From Acanthamoeba lenticulata (Eukaryota > Discosea > Longamoebia > Acanthamoebidae), in assembly GCA_002179805.1 (NCBI GenBank), contig NAVB01003264.1, positions 1 through 12,677 of the forward strand: 12,677 nucleotides of DNA, given 5' to 3'. Position numbers and translations under genes: made by a program. Under the pieces are notes generated by a model, which worked only from the letters and a program-made list of their open reading frames with translations, did not search any database and was not told the origin of the DNA. Each line of letters starts with the position of its first letter. Position 1 is the first letter of the stretch. Of the stretch, positions 1 to 8,521 are shown in pieces.

Positions 1-1056
1 CCATCACGCCAGGCGTCGACTGGTCCACTTTCTGCACAAGACCGCGCCCAGCTCGGACCGCTCCTCGCTGGGCTGGACGGCACGAAGGACACCATCATGG
101 CCGGAAAGGATTGGATCTTCCAGCACTGGGGCCAGGCGGTCGCCATCGCGGATGATCTTCGCGCGCACGTGGAACGCTCTTTGGACTGGGACAAGAAGCT
201 GCTCACGCTCTACCTCGTCAATGACGTCCTCCACCACGCCCTGGCGCAGAGGTGCGACCTTCACTCTCAACAGCTCAACCCGTGCATACCTGTCCACACA
301 CACACACACACACACGACATGGCCTTACCCCACTGAGTGGCAGGACCGACCCGAGCGCGGTGGACGCGCTGAGCGAGGCCTTTAAGCTGCCCGCCGTGTT
401 CATGTTCCGCTCGGCCTACCACGGCCAGACCCCCGAGCGACAGGACAAGGTCATCAAGCTGCTGCGCCTCTGGGAGAGCCGCAACATCTACGGCGCCACG
501 ACGATCCAGCGCATGGAGCAGGCCATCCTCTCGCCCACCCCGCCGGCCGAGCCCCCGCACACGCTCAACACCACGGGCGTGCCGCCACCGGCCATGGGCG
601 CGGCCATGGGCATGGCCACCAACCCCGCGATGGCCGCCACGGCGCAGCTGGCCTATTGCTACCTGCAGCAGCAACAGCAACAGGCCTACCCGGGCGCGGG
701 CGCCTACGGTGTAGGCGCGGCAGCGCAGATGCCAGGCATGATGGCGGCCCAGCAGGTTCAGCAGGCCCAAGGGGCCTACAACTCCCAACCGGTACAACCT
801 GGTCATCTTGTCGACAAGGGTGTGTTATCATCATGTTGACTGTCGGCATCATGATGTGTGTGCACAGTACGACTACGGGCAGCAGCAGCAGCAGTTGGAA
901 GCTGGCCGGAAGCGACGCCGCTCGCCGTCGCCAGAGCGAGGGCACGATGCCTACGACCGCGACCCTGAGAGGAGACGTGACGACGACAGGGGCAGCAGCC
1001 GGGATCGGGACCGAGAGAGGAGGGACAGCGGCAGGAGGAGTGGCTGGGACAGCTGA
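1..1056 (+). CDS. CID (RPR) domain protein, CHERP-like, with RS/RD-rich tail; 5' partial
   Basis: Exons 1-251, 344-791 and 868-1056 join in phase to give 295 visible residues. The frame is open to the window edge, so the N-terminus lies upstream. Exon 1 and the start of exon 2 encode an all-helical CTD-interacting (CID/RPR) domain. Key signatures are GKDWIF, LYLVNDVLHH and, after the first intron, RQDKVIKLLRLWESRNIYG. These match CHERP-type CIDs best; human CHERP also combines a CID with a C-terminal RS region. The middle is Pro/Ala/Met/Gln-rich with a short polyQ run. The last exon has another Q run, then RKRRRSPSPE and a tail rich in Arg, Asp and Ser ending at TGA 1054-1056. Known CID proteins bind the phosphorylated RNA polymerase II CTD or act with spliceosomal factors in the nucleus, and that role is inferred here. 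The donor of intron 2 (792) is the least certain junction; GT at 822 is also in phase. Any SURP domain would lie upstream of the window. SR140/U2SURP-like is the alternative family. Confidence 0.8.
252..343 (+). other. Intron 1 of the CID gene, containing a (CA)n microsatellite
   Basis: The intron starts GTGCGA and ends GGCAG. It splits an arginine codon (AG|G) and joins NDVLHHALAQR to TDPSAVDALSEAF without breaking the domain. A (CA)n run occupies 295-315, about 28 bp upstream of the acceptor, where a pyrimidine tract is expected. Confidence 0.8.
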
Positions 1057-1107
1057 TGACTTTCTTGTGTGGCGTCGTTCACGCCCAACAGTACCCAAAA
1101 AAACATT

Positions 1108-1123
1108 AATAAAATAAAATAAA
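1108..1123 (+). terminator. Overlapping AATAAA polyadenylation signals of the CID gene
   Basis: AATAAA occurs at 1108, 1113 and 1118, each overlapping the next by one base, about 52-62 bp after the stop codon. Position and sequence fit a eukaryotic poly(A) signal. The adjoining A-rich repeat makes the actual cleavage site unclear. Confidence 0.6.
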
Positions 1124-1150
1124 ACAAAACAAAACAAAACAAAACAAAAA
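1119..1150 (+). repeat. (AAAAC)n / A-rich simple repeat
   Basis: About five AAAAC units merge into a run of A. It directly follows the AATAAA cluster. It is a simple-sequence tract in a short intergenic gap with no coding potential. Confidence 0.8.
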
Positions 1151-1212
1151 AATCCAGTTTTGATCAACTTCAAGCCACGTCACCGTCCCAACACGGTTTC
1201 TTTAGCGACGTA

Positions 1213-3528
1213 ATGGTTGCATCAACGACCATGCGGCTGTTGCCCCTGCTCATCACTCTCATCATCGTGCCACATCTGGGCCTTTGTGCAAGTGAGATCC
1301 CACTTCCCATTTATAGCCAACCAGACCCTGCAATTCGTGGCCACCTACTCGATCTGCAAATCTTTCCTCCTTCATCCAAGGCTTGCAACTGGTCCAGTTC
1401 CAAGGTTGAGGTGGATAGCAAGAATTTCTTATCGATTGGAATAATCGGAGGAACGTCAATAGTGGTGCGTTTCCCTCTTGGTGGTGCACGCTTGATGTTC
1501 ACACTCACCGACCGATGCCGTGTTTGCCAGTCTATACAAGGGGCGGTATTGCCCACTGCAAGCGATTCGTTCTCTGTGTCACTCTCGTGCACCACGGCAG
1601 AAGAAGAGCTTCTGAACGCTACGGCATGCATTTCTGTCACGTCGGACGTGAACGTTACCTTCGACGTCACCACAAACCCTTCGCCGGCCAACGTGGACGA
1701 GAGCTTGACCGCTAACATCACGCTGCGCAATGGTGGAGGATCCTCAGCCATAGCTGCCAACTGCTCGCTGCTTGTCGTTCCCGACGACAACCTCGACATT
1801 AAGGTCTCCTGTCCTGGAGACGAGTCTGCCACGTTGAACCACCCGTGCACTTTCCGTTCGCTGCGCGCCGCCGAGACGCAGGTGATCACGATGCAGTTTT
1901 CCAAGTTCCCCGACCGTGCGCATCTCCTCCTGCTGCTGGTCCTGGCCCAAGTGGCGGCGGCTGGGACACCACAAGCCAACATTGAGGCCTCATCTCTCAC
2001 GCCATCATACATTACACCACGCCACAGGGGACGTCGACGTCAGGGTGAGCTGCACGGCGGATAACGTGCCGGAGGGGTTCGGTCACAAGTTCACCATTTA
2101 CCGCAAGACCGACGCCAAAGTGATAATCGACCCCGTCACCATCCCGGTTCGCCTCCTCCAATACACAGCGCTTGTTCATCCGGCGGCTGACAAGAAGAAC
2201 AACAAATAACAATAACAACCTACAGGCCAAGGTTGCGGCCGGCTCCACTTTCTCGGTGGGTACCACCATCAGCAATCAGGGCCGCGCCACGGCCGATAAG
2301 CTCCATTGCGTGTTCGGCATCGAGGCGCACAGCGTCTTCGTCTCGGCCAATGGCACCCAAATGTGCGTTCCCACGATCGACAAGCAGACGAACGCGACGA
2401 CCGAGCTCCGCTGCCTTATTGGCGACTTGCCACCCAAAGGTTTTTACCCTTTTTTTACTTTTCTTTTCTTTTCTTTTTGATCGAATATTATTTGATTTAA
2501 CTCCTTGTTGATAACAACGTGCAGAAACCAAGGCACTTTCCTTCTTCTTCCACACCGACTCGGGAGTGGAGGAGGGGACCAAGCTCAAGTTCAACTGGAA
2601 CTGCACGGCCGAAGGCCTCTCCAACACGATCCGGTCTGTCGAGTCCACCACCACGCGGGAGAGCAAGCTGACGGTTACGCCGCCTAAAAGCAATACGATC
2701 GCCGGCGGCCGTGACGCCGCGCTGTTCAAGCTTGACGTGCGTGCCTCTTCTCTAGTTCTTCAATTCATTAAATTGTAGTAATTATTATAGTTTTTCTTTT
2801 TAATTTCTTGTTGAAGCCAACTCACATGGTGGATGGGGGGGGGGGCGCACATTCTTAGAATCCCGGGCCGTCCGACGTGGTGCACGGCCAGTGCATCTTC
2901 GCCCTGCCCAAGGGCTTCAAGTTCGACCAGTATTCGCAGAACAAAAATTTCACATGCAACAAGTCAACGGACGCCACCCAGCTGGACTGCGACATCAAGC
3001 GTCTGCTCCCGGAGCACTCGCAGGACGTGGACCTCAGCTTGCTGGTGCCCAAGGAGGCCAACGCCACCGACAGCTTTGCCATCGCCATTTCCTGCCGCAC
3101 CTCGACCTCGGCCGAGTTCAACAACGTGACCGTCCCACTTGTTGTTGGCGCGACCCCCTCACGTATGTGCTTGCTCTTCACCTCCATCACCGTTCTTCAT
3201 TGCCCTCATCATCAACATTAATACCGCTGGTGTGGTGAACAGAGCCGTTGCCGCCACAACCGGTGGCGCAGGACAACACCATGATCTTGCTCGTCACGGT
3301 CGTCATGGCCATCGGTCTCCTCATCGTCATCGTCATCTGGTGGAGACGCAAGTGCGCACTCGCCTTCTGGCCCAGAAAGACCATCTTGTGTTTTATAATT
3401 TCTCACGCTGTCTTGTGAAACGGTGCAGGCAAGACCGGGCCGGCTGGGACGCCACTGGGCCCACCCCACGAAGCCCCTCCCTCAACCGGTTCTCCGAGAT
3501 GGAACTCGCCTCGCGGAGCGACGACTAA
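1213..3528 (+). CDS. Type I membrane glycoprotein with tandem beta-sandwich-like ectodomain repeats
   Basis: Seven exons (1213-1915, 2028-2146, 2226-2439, 2525-2736, 2859-3162, 3243-3351, 3429-3528) join in phase to 586 aa. The N-terminus is a signal peptide (MRLLPLLITLIIVPHLGLCAS); ATG 1231 in ACCATGC context is an alternative start that keeps it. The ectodomain has pieces such as PANVDESLTANITLRNGGG and KVAAGSTFSVGTTISNQG. They recall CARDB/DUF11-type beta-sandwich repeats, where a short strand precedes a V/I-x-N-x-G motif; this is inference from pattern, not a search. There are 12 N-x-S/T sequons and many Cys residues. A transmembrane helix spans about 531-551 and is followed by WWRRK as the stop-transfer signal. 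The 35-residue tail is rich in Ser, Pro and Thr and ends at TAA 3526-3528. It is likely at the plasma membrane. An adhesin or receptor role is possible but unproven. Confidence 0.8.
2737..2858 (+). other. Intron 4 of the glycoprotein gene, with an 11-G run
   Basis: The intron runs from GTGCGT to TTCTTAG and joins LFKLD to NPGPSDVVHGQC in phase 0. It is AT-rich in its first half and carries a run of about 11 G near 2835-2845, shortly before the acceptor. Such homopolymers are prone to length errors, but this one is outside coding sequence. Confidence 0.7.
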
Positions 3529-3540
3529 GCCCAAGTCCTG

Positions 3541-3600
3541 CCTCTCTCTGTGTCTCTCTCTGCCTCTCTCTGTTTTCGTTTCCCTGTCTTTATTTATCTC
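3541..3600 (+). repeat. CT-rich simple-sequence tract
   Basis: Repeated CTCTCTCTGTGT and CTCTCTCTG units begin 13 bp after the glycoprotein stop codon and grade into T-rich sequence. It lies in the 3' UTR or 3' flank and has no coding potential. Confidence 0.75.
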
Positions 3601-3674
3601 TATTTATTTTATCATTTAACCGGCTGACGGTCAACTTGCTCAACTTCCTTGCAGCAAGCAAGCCCCAGAGGAGA

Positions 3675-3698
3675 GGGTTGAGGGAGGGAGGGGGGGGG
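3675..3698 (+). other. Potential G-quadruplex motif
   Basis: GGG tracts at 3675-3677, 3682-3684 and 3686-3688 and a run of nine G at 3690-3698 are separated by loops of four, one and one bases. This fits the standard four-tract G-quadruplex consensus. It lies between two tandem genes, about 150 bp after one stop and 340 bp before the next start. Confidence 0.55.
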
Positions 3699-3878
3699 AT
3701 GGACCGAACCTGTGTACAAGAGGCGTAAGACCATGACAATCACCGGGTCATGACGTCCTCCACAGGAGGCACACGTTGTGGCATTGGTCTTGTTGAGCAG
3801 CCGCTTCTTCAAGACACTCGAATCAACACCACGAAGGTCACGCAAAGGAGTCCAGGGCCCTCTCTCTGCAGCTGAAAG

Positions 3879-3976
3879 CGTTCCTAGTTCGTTCTGACCC
3901 TGGTAGTCGCCGATACCACCTCATGTCGAGAAAGGAGTTCCTCGTTCCAGCTCCGATAAAACAAGTCGCCGATACC
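3879..3976 (+). repeat. Two-copy imperfect direct repeat upstream of the secreted-protein gene
   Basis: The 13-mer AGTCGCCGATACC occurs exactly at 3905-3917 and 3964-3976. Each copy follows a GTTCCTnGTTC element (near 3880 and 3937), so the similarity spans roughly 40 bp with a period of about 57-59 bp. The second copy ends 64 bp before the ATG at 4041. This suggests a duplicated promoter or 5'-UTR element. Confidence 0.6.
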
Positions 3977-4040
3977 TGAGCACATTAGTAAACGGAGTTG
4001 GCGTCCTTTGCTCACAGCAGCGAATCACACTCGCATTTAC

Positions 4041-5308
4041 ATGGCCCTCTCGTCCACTTCTCGCTGTGTTTTGCTCCTCGCGTGCGTGCTGGTGGTGGCG
4101 GCCTGCCTGACTGTGCCCACCGAGGCCGTCAGTCTGGGCAATCGCCTCCTCCGCACCTACATGGTGTTTGCCCACCAGCCCCTGACGGCTGCAAGTGCCG
4201 AGGCTCAGAACTGGACGCGCATCTCGCCGTCGTGTGACCCCAACATCGGCTATGCCTACGCTCAGACCGCGTCTGGTCCGACCGTGTGGGACCCGGTCGT
4301 CCTTTACTACACCGCCGCTGGCCAGTTCTCGGGTAACTTCGGCCGTTGTCGTATTCGATCACGGTAAGATTAAGATCTCCTTTTTACAGGATTCGGCGTA
4401 CGCGTGAACGGCGTGGTCGAGCAGAACCTGGTGGATCGCGGTTTCTGGCGTCGGACGAGCCAGCCCGACCAGTATGACATCTTCATCCGCACACGCGATC
4501 CCGCGTTCATCTGCTCGGGCGCCTTTTCGAGAGATGCTGTTGGAGACCGCCTCGAGGTCAACGGCTTCTTCTCGGTCCCCCTCAACACGTCGGCCGCCAC
4601 CCAGCAGGGTTGGGTCCAGGGCAACTGCGTCCGCGAGATGGGCATCCACTACTCATACGACTTGGCCTCGTTCGGCAAGAATACGTGGAACGCGTCCACG
4701 CTTGCGCCAGTCATCCCCATGTACGATGCTCAGCGCCAAACCATCAACTCCGTCCTCTTCAACGTTCCTCATCTTGAGCTCGTACGCGGCCTCTGCCCTT
4801 TTTGTCCTCTTTATGCGTCATTGCGCTGACGCTAGCTGCCCTCTTCAGGCAAAGCCCAGGGGTATGTTCGAGGGTCCCTTCAAGAGCAACGTTTTCTGCG
4901 CGGTCATCTGGTGCGCCAACTCGGGTTGCTCGTATGACATTGGGTTCAACGCGTGGTCCACCATGCACTTCCACTTTGTCGATCCTGCTACCATCTCCTG
5001 CTCTGGCGCTCCTTGTATTCGTGCTTGAGTCTATGCATGTTGTCTTTGGGTTATAAATCCGTTGCATTGCAGCCCGATAAAAGGTGCCGGGCCACATATG
5101 GCAAATTCTCCGTCGCTCTCGCCTTCCTGCTCTCCGACGCCTTCTTCCTCCAGAAGCCCTCAAATTCTGGACACCGACACCGAGTGGCACCACTTCAGCA
5201 GTGATAGTTTCCTTCCACCTCACCTACAACTTCACCAACGGAGTCACCATCACGTTCTCCTTCCCCTTCTGGTGGTCCACCCTCCGAGACGACGAAGGCG
5301 GCCACTAA
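4041..5308 (+). CDS. Secreted Cys/aromatic-rich protein of unknown function
   Basis: Exons 4041-4332, 4390-4781, 4849-5020 and 5154-5308 join in phase to 336 aa. I chose ATG 4041 over 4008 because it directly opens a signal peptide (about 1-29) with core CVLLLACVLVVAACL and a plausible cleavage after TEA. The mature chain has four sequons (NWT, NTS, NAS, NFT), several Cys residues and many Trp/Phe/Tyr. The C-terminal stretch (VSFHLTYNFTNGVTITFSF) alternates like beta strands. There is no transmembrane helix after the signal and no GPI-like tail, so it is probably secreted. I recognise no family. The last junction (5021/5153) is inferred: GTGCTT to a strong pyrimidine tract CTTCTTCCTCCAG, giving CI|QALKFW. 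The donor of intron 2 could be 4764 instead of 4782. The gene converges on the acyl-CoA oxidase gene. Confidence 0.65.
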
Positions 5309-5326
5309 CTGTTTAATAATTTGTAT

Positions 5327-5332
5327 TTTATT
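5327..5332 (-). terminator. AATAAA poly(A) signal for the oxidase gene
   Basis: Read on the minus strand this is AATAAA, 100 bp downstream of the oxidase stop at 5432-5434. It lies only 19 bp from the stop codon of the convergent gene. Confidence 0.55.
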
Positions 5333-5398
5333 AGCACCATTTTTAAATCTGGTGCTCGCATGATGACCATCAGGCGGCACGTTGTATACAACATATAT

Positions 5399-5420
5399 GA
5401 AAGAGAGAGAGAGAGAGAGA
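5399..5420 (+). repeat. (GA)n microsatellite
   Basis: About ten GA units lie 12 bp from the oxidase stop codon, in its 3' UTR on the opposite strand. Confidence 0.85.
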
Positions 5421-5431
5421 TAATGGGACGC

Positions 5432-8400
5432 CTAGGCCAGGTCCTTCCTCAGGCAGGGCTTAACGAGCTCGTCCCAGTAGGGAGCCTTGGCCAAAGCGCC
5501 GGGCGCCTTGAGCACCATCTGCATGTAGGCGTTGTAGATGTCACCGTCGCTCTTGCCCAGCGGCGAGTTGACCAGGAAGTCCGGCAGGTCGAAGGCATCT
5601 GTGAGCGGCACCGCCTGCGGGCGAATCTCGGCCAACAGTTCCCTGCAGTATCGACGGTAGGTAAGCCGATTCGCCTTAATAATCATTATAAAAATGAGGA
5701 TAACAAAATAAATAAATAATTTAAGACCGGACCTGATCTTCTTGTCGATGAGGTCGACGTGCTTCTCGGTCATGAAGCCGTCCATGAGGAAGATGTGGCT
5801 GATCTTGGAGATGCGGTTGAGCGCAAACAGCTGCATGAGCTGCGCGAGGATGGCCACCACGCTCGGCTCACGGCACTTGGCCCGCGCCCTCTCGATGCGT
5901 TGCACAAACGAGTCCACTACGTAGAGGAACGAGTGGTGGCCCTGCGCGCCCACTTGAGTCAGATAAACAACTTCCGAAGCCTCGGCCCGAGGGGTGGCGG
6001 GGGCGGTACCGCGGCTTGGACGAGTTCGATGAGGCACGCGTCCCAGGCCTCGTGCTTAGACTTGCCAGCCTGCATCTCGCGCTGCATTCGCTCGCCGACC
6101 CGCGTGACAGCCTTGACGGCAGCTCGCTCGAGCGCCTCCATCAGGATGCTCGCGTCCGATAGGTCTGTGTGTGTGTGTGTTCGTGGGCCGCGCATCAGTC
6201 CAGAGTCCGAGACCGCTTGGAGGGGGTTGGCCAAAGAGCCGCGGAGCGCTACGTACCGTTCTCGGTGGCAGCGCGCCACTGGGCCTGACCGAGGATGGCG
6301 GCCGTGCGCTCGAGGTACTGCACGGAGCCGGTGAGGGGCTTGCCCCGCATGGCCTGGCTCAGCGACTTGAGCAGGTACTGCGCCGTCTGCAGAGACATCA
6401 CCGTGTTGTCTCCTTCCTGCAGGCAATCGAGCGGTCCATCACGCCCCCGAAGTCAATGGCGGATTGCTCATCGGCCATGCGGGGGAAGACCGCGCGTACC
6501 CAAGTCTGGTTGACGGCGTAGTCGGCGATGAGGGAAGGCAGCCCCGAGTACGAGCTGTAGCCGTGTCCGCCGAGGCACTGGCGGATCTGCTCGAGGGCCT
6601 CGTGCACGTACCACGTGCAGGCCGCCTTGGCGCCTATTCCGGTCGACACCACGAGTCAGGCACTGGAAGTGCGGTAAGTGCGGCCGCCAGGCTGAAGGGA
6701 TAAGAACCAGCAAGACAGGCGTGGATGTCGGCAAGATTGCCGAGCTCGCCCTGGGCGAGGGACTTATTCAGCTCGCGGGTGTCCTTGTCCACGCGCAGGG
6801 CCACAAAGTGCCAGGCAAAGGCGCCTGCCAGTGGTTCCAGCAGCCGAATCTGCAACGAGGCACAGGCCGTTGAGAATATTATTAGCTCCGGAAACAAGGA
6901 GGAGGAGCGAGGGTAAGTGAAGAGTGTCGCACCTGGTGAGTCTGGTAGTCCAGGATCTGCGTCTCGGGTCCGCTGCCGCTGGCGAACTGCCTGCGCACGA
7001 CCGAGTATCGGATCGCTGCAGAAAAGAGGGAATAATCAATTCCAAAAAGTCGAGATAAAAAATGTGAACATGAGTATCGGGTACCGATGATGAGGGCCTT
7101 CTCGAGGTTGTGGGCGCTGTTGATGATGAGGCCGACGCGACCCTTTAAGAGGGCGCCATAGGCCAGTTGTGCCATCGGGGGCTTCGAGTAGACTCCCTGT
7201 TGACAACACATATACATTCCCACCTCAGCTGCGTCAGCTTCCCATGTGGTGGAAAATAAGAAGCGAGAACAAGAGGATCCTGTTGTTGCGCGACGTACAT
7301 CGCGGGACACCTTGGCCCACTTCATGAGCATGTTGGTGCGGGGCACCTCGACGTTGTGGAACTGCATCCAGCCATTGTCGATGCCGTCGCGGCCCATTTT
7401 CTTGCCGCAGTCGCCGATGACGACGCCAGGCAGCAGGTTGCCGTTGATGTCGCGCACCTGCACCATGAACGAGTGTACGCCGTGGTCCTTGCCGTCGATC
7501 AGCAGACGCGCAAAGACGACCGTGTGCGTCGCGATGTGCGCCGCGCCACCGATCCACCACTTGGTCGCTGCATTGATGATCATGGTGATAATGAGGATGA
7601 GGATGAGACTGTTCAAGCATCAAAAACAAGGAGCCAAGGACACGAACCAGTGATGGTGGGTGTGTTGATGCTAAAGGTGTCCCGCTCCTTGTTGTAGGTG
7701 GCGGTGGTCTCAAAGTCGCGGATGGCCGAGCCGTGACCCTGAGAACGGCAAACCACCAGATGAGCGTTGGACGAGAACAACATTATGGGAAGGGAGTAAC
7801 GCGTTTACCATCTCGGTCATGCCAAACACGCCGACAATACGCATGTTGTTGACGTCATCCAGATACTTGGCGACCATCTCGTCGGTGCCCTGGCCTGATG
7901 GTGGACAGCACGCAGAGCCGCGAGGCCAGGCCACCTGTCAGCAAAAGGCAAGAAAACCGAAAGGCCAAGAGAAGCGCACCAGCAACGGCGCCACCAAAGA
8001 GATAGCCGTGCACGCCGTAGCGCGTGTAGAAGGCTGGGTCGTAGATGCCAATGATGTTATGGAGGAGGTAGTTCTGGCTGGGGTCCTTCTGTACCAGCTC
8101 CGCAAAGCGCTTCAGCTTTTGCATGACACGGTACCTCGCTGTTGTAAGAGGAATGAAGTTATGTAATGAGGATTGGAGATTCAAGAGATTTGGGGAGGAT
8201 TAGCGATTGATGGAGGTGTTAACCTTCATCGCGGCTGCGGTCGTAGTAACCCTCGTCAATCAGGACAGGATCATTGCGCACCAACTCGTAGGCGGCGTGT
8301 TTGCGCTGGGTGTGTCCTTCGCCGCCATCGAGAAGGTGGGTGAGCTCGCGGACGTGGAAGGAGGCCTGGGCACGCTCCTTGGCCATCACCGCGGGGCCGT

Positions 8401-8521
8401 TCGACACATCCGGCAGGTTCAAGGCTCCAGCGCATTCTACAGGTTGAATCGCGTCCACCTGATTCTTGGGGACCAGGTGCGCCTCGATTTGGGCCACTCT
8501 CTTCGTCGCAATATTTTGCAT
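5432..8521 (-). CDS. Peroxisomal acyl-CoA oxidase (acyl-CoA:oxygen oxidoreductase)
   Basis: Thirteen exons read on the minus strand: 8521-8224, 8138-7980, 7894-7809, 7738-7648, 7567-7299, 7196-7085, 7015-6933, 6849-6708, 6633-6500, 6416-6257, 6164-6010, 5941-5733, 5642-5432. All junctions keep phase, giving 702 aa, a normal length for this family. The enzyme oxidises acyl-CoA to trans-2-enoyl-CoA with FAD and passes electrons to O2, giving H2O2: step one of peroxisomal beta-oxidation. Family marks in order: FGMTEMGHGSAIRDFETTAT (about 176-195), KWWIGGAAH (about 214), GCGKKMGRDGIDNG-like loop, IRYSVVRRQF, CLGGHGYSSYSGLP, and EGDNTVM, whose Glu (about 459) is the expected catalytic base. The first ATG on the exon is 8521; 8530 is TTG. 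RVAQIEAHL at residues 8-16 fits a PTS2 signal, and the C-terminus (KDLA) is not a PTS1. Exon 3 uses the acceptor at 7895; the upstream AG at 7935 would shift the frame. An upstream 5'-UTR intron is possible. Confidence 0.92.
5643..5732 (-). other. Last intron of the oxidase gene, 90 bp, stop-free
   Basis: Minus-strand GTCCGG..CTGCAG. It splits an Arg codon (AG|G) between DKKI and ELLAEIRPQ. It is AT-rich and would encode a hydrophobic run if retained, yet length 90 and absence of stops keep the frame open. Confidence 0.75.
6165..6255 (-). other. Oxidase intron with a (CA)n tract abutting the acceptor
   Basis: On the minus strand the intron starts GTACGT and ends in (CA)n followed by G; the plus-strand (TG)n spans 6166-6180. 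It joins AATEN to DLSDASILMEAL in phase 1. The microsatellite occupies the place of the pyrimidine tract. Confidence 0.8.

Larger units (their letters stand above)
1057..1212 (+). other. Intergenic stretch: 3' end of the CID gene and start region of the glycoprotein gene
   Basis: Only 156 bp separate the TGA of the CID gene from the ATG of the next gene. It holds three overlapping AATAAA hexamers (1108-1123) followed by an (AAAAC)n-type A-rich tract to about 1150. The remaining 60 bp must carry the promoter of the downstream gene. No TATA-like box stands out. Confidence 0.65.
3529..4040. other. Intergenic region of 512 bp between glycoprotein and secreted-protein genes
   Basis: I see no gene here. 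The region contains a CT-rich simple tract (about 3541-3600), a G-rich tract fitting a G-quadruplex pattern (3675-3698), a small CCTCC/GGAGG hairpin (3756-3768), and an imperfect direct repeat just upstream of the next gene. No clear AATAAA is present on the + strand after 3528. The poly(A) signal of the glycoprotein gene may be a variant hidden in the T-rich stretch near 3590-3620. Confidence 0.6.
5309..5431. other. 123-bp convergent 3' intergenic region
   Basis: This is the whole gap between the stop of the secreted-protein gene (+) and the stop of the oxidase gene (-). It holds an AATAAA on the minus strand (TTTATT at 5327-5332), about 100 bp past the oxidase stop, and AT-rich sequence (TTTAATAATTT) that could serve the + gene. 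A (GA)n run sits next to the oxidase stop. The two 3' UTRs probably overlap. Confidence 0.6.

Noticed and set aside
1119..1150. A-rich tract as the poly(A) tail of a retrotransposed copy
   Set aside because: The CID gene has introns, no target-site duplication is visible, and the tract is a simple AAAAC repeat rather than a pure A tail.
565..1173. Minus-strand open frame opposite the CID gene
   Set aside because: Its translated start is poly(F/L) from the A-rich tract and the rest is the antisense of the Q/RS-rich exon. There are no family motifs.
3732..3768. Small inverted repeats (CATGAC/GTCATG and CCTCC/GGAGG)
   Set aside because: Stems are only 5-6 bp and expected by chance in 500 bp. 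There is no tRNA or other RNA fold.
4364..4389. Strong-looking donor GTAAGA at 4364 in the secreted-protein gene
   Set aside because: It leaves the wrong phase and leads to a stop soon after, and the remaining intron would be only 26 bp. GTAACT at 4333 keeps the frame.
7898..7934. Apparent frameshift in the oxidase before QGTDEM
   Set aside because: The shift appears only if the AG at 7935 is used. The acceptor at 7895 restores phase and gives FGGAVAG joined to QGTDEMVAKYL, so no break is needed.
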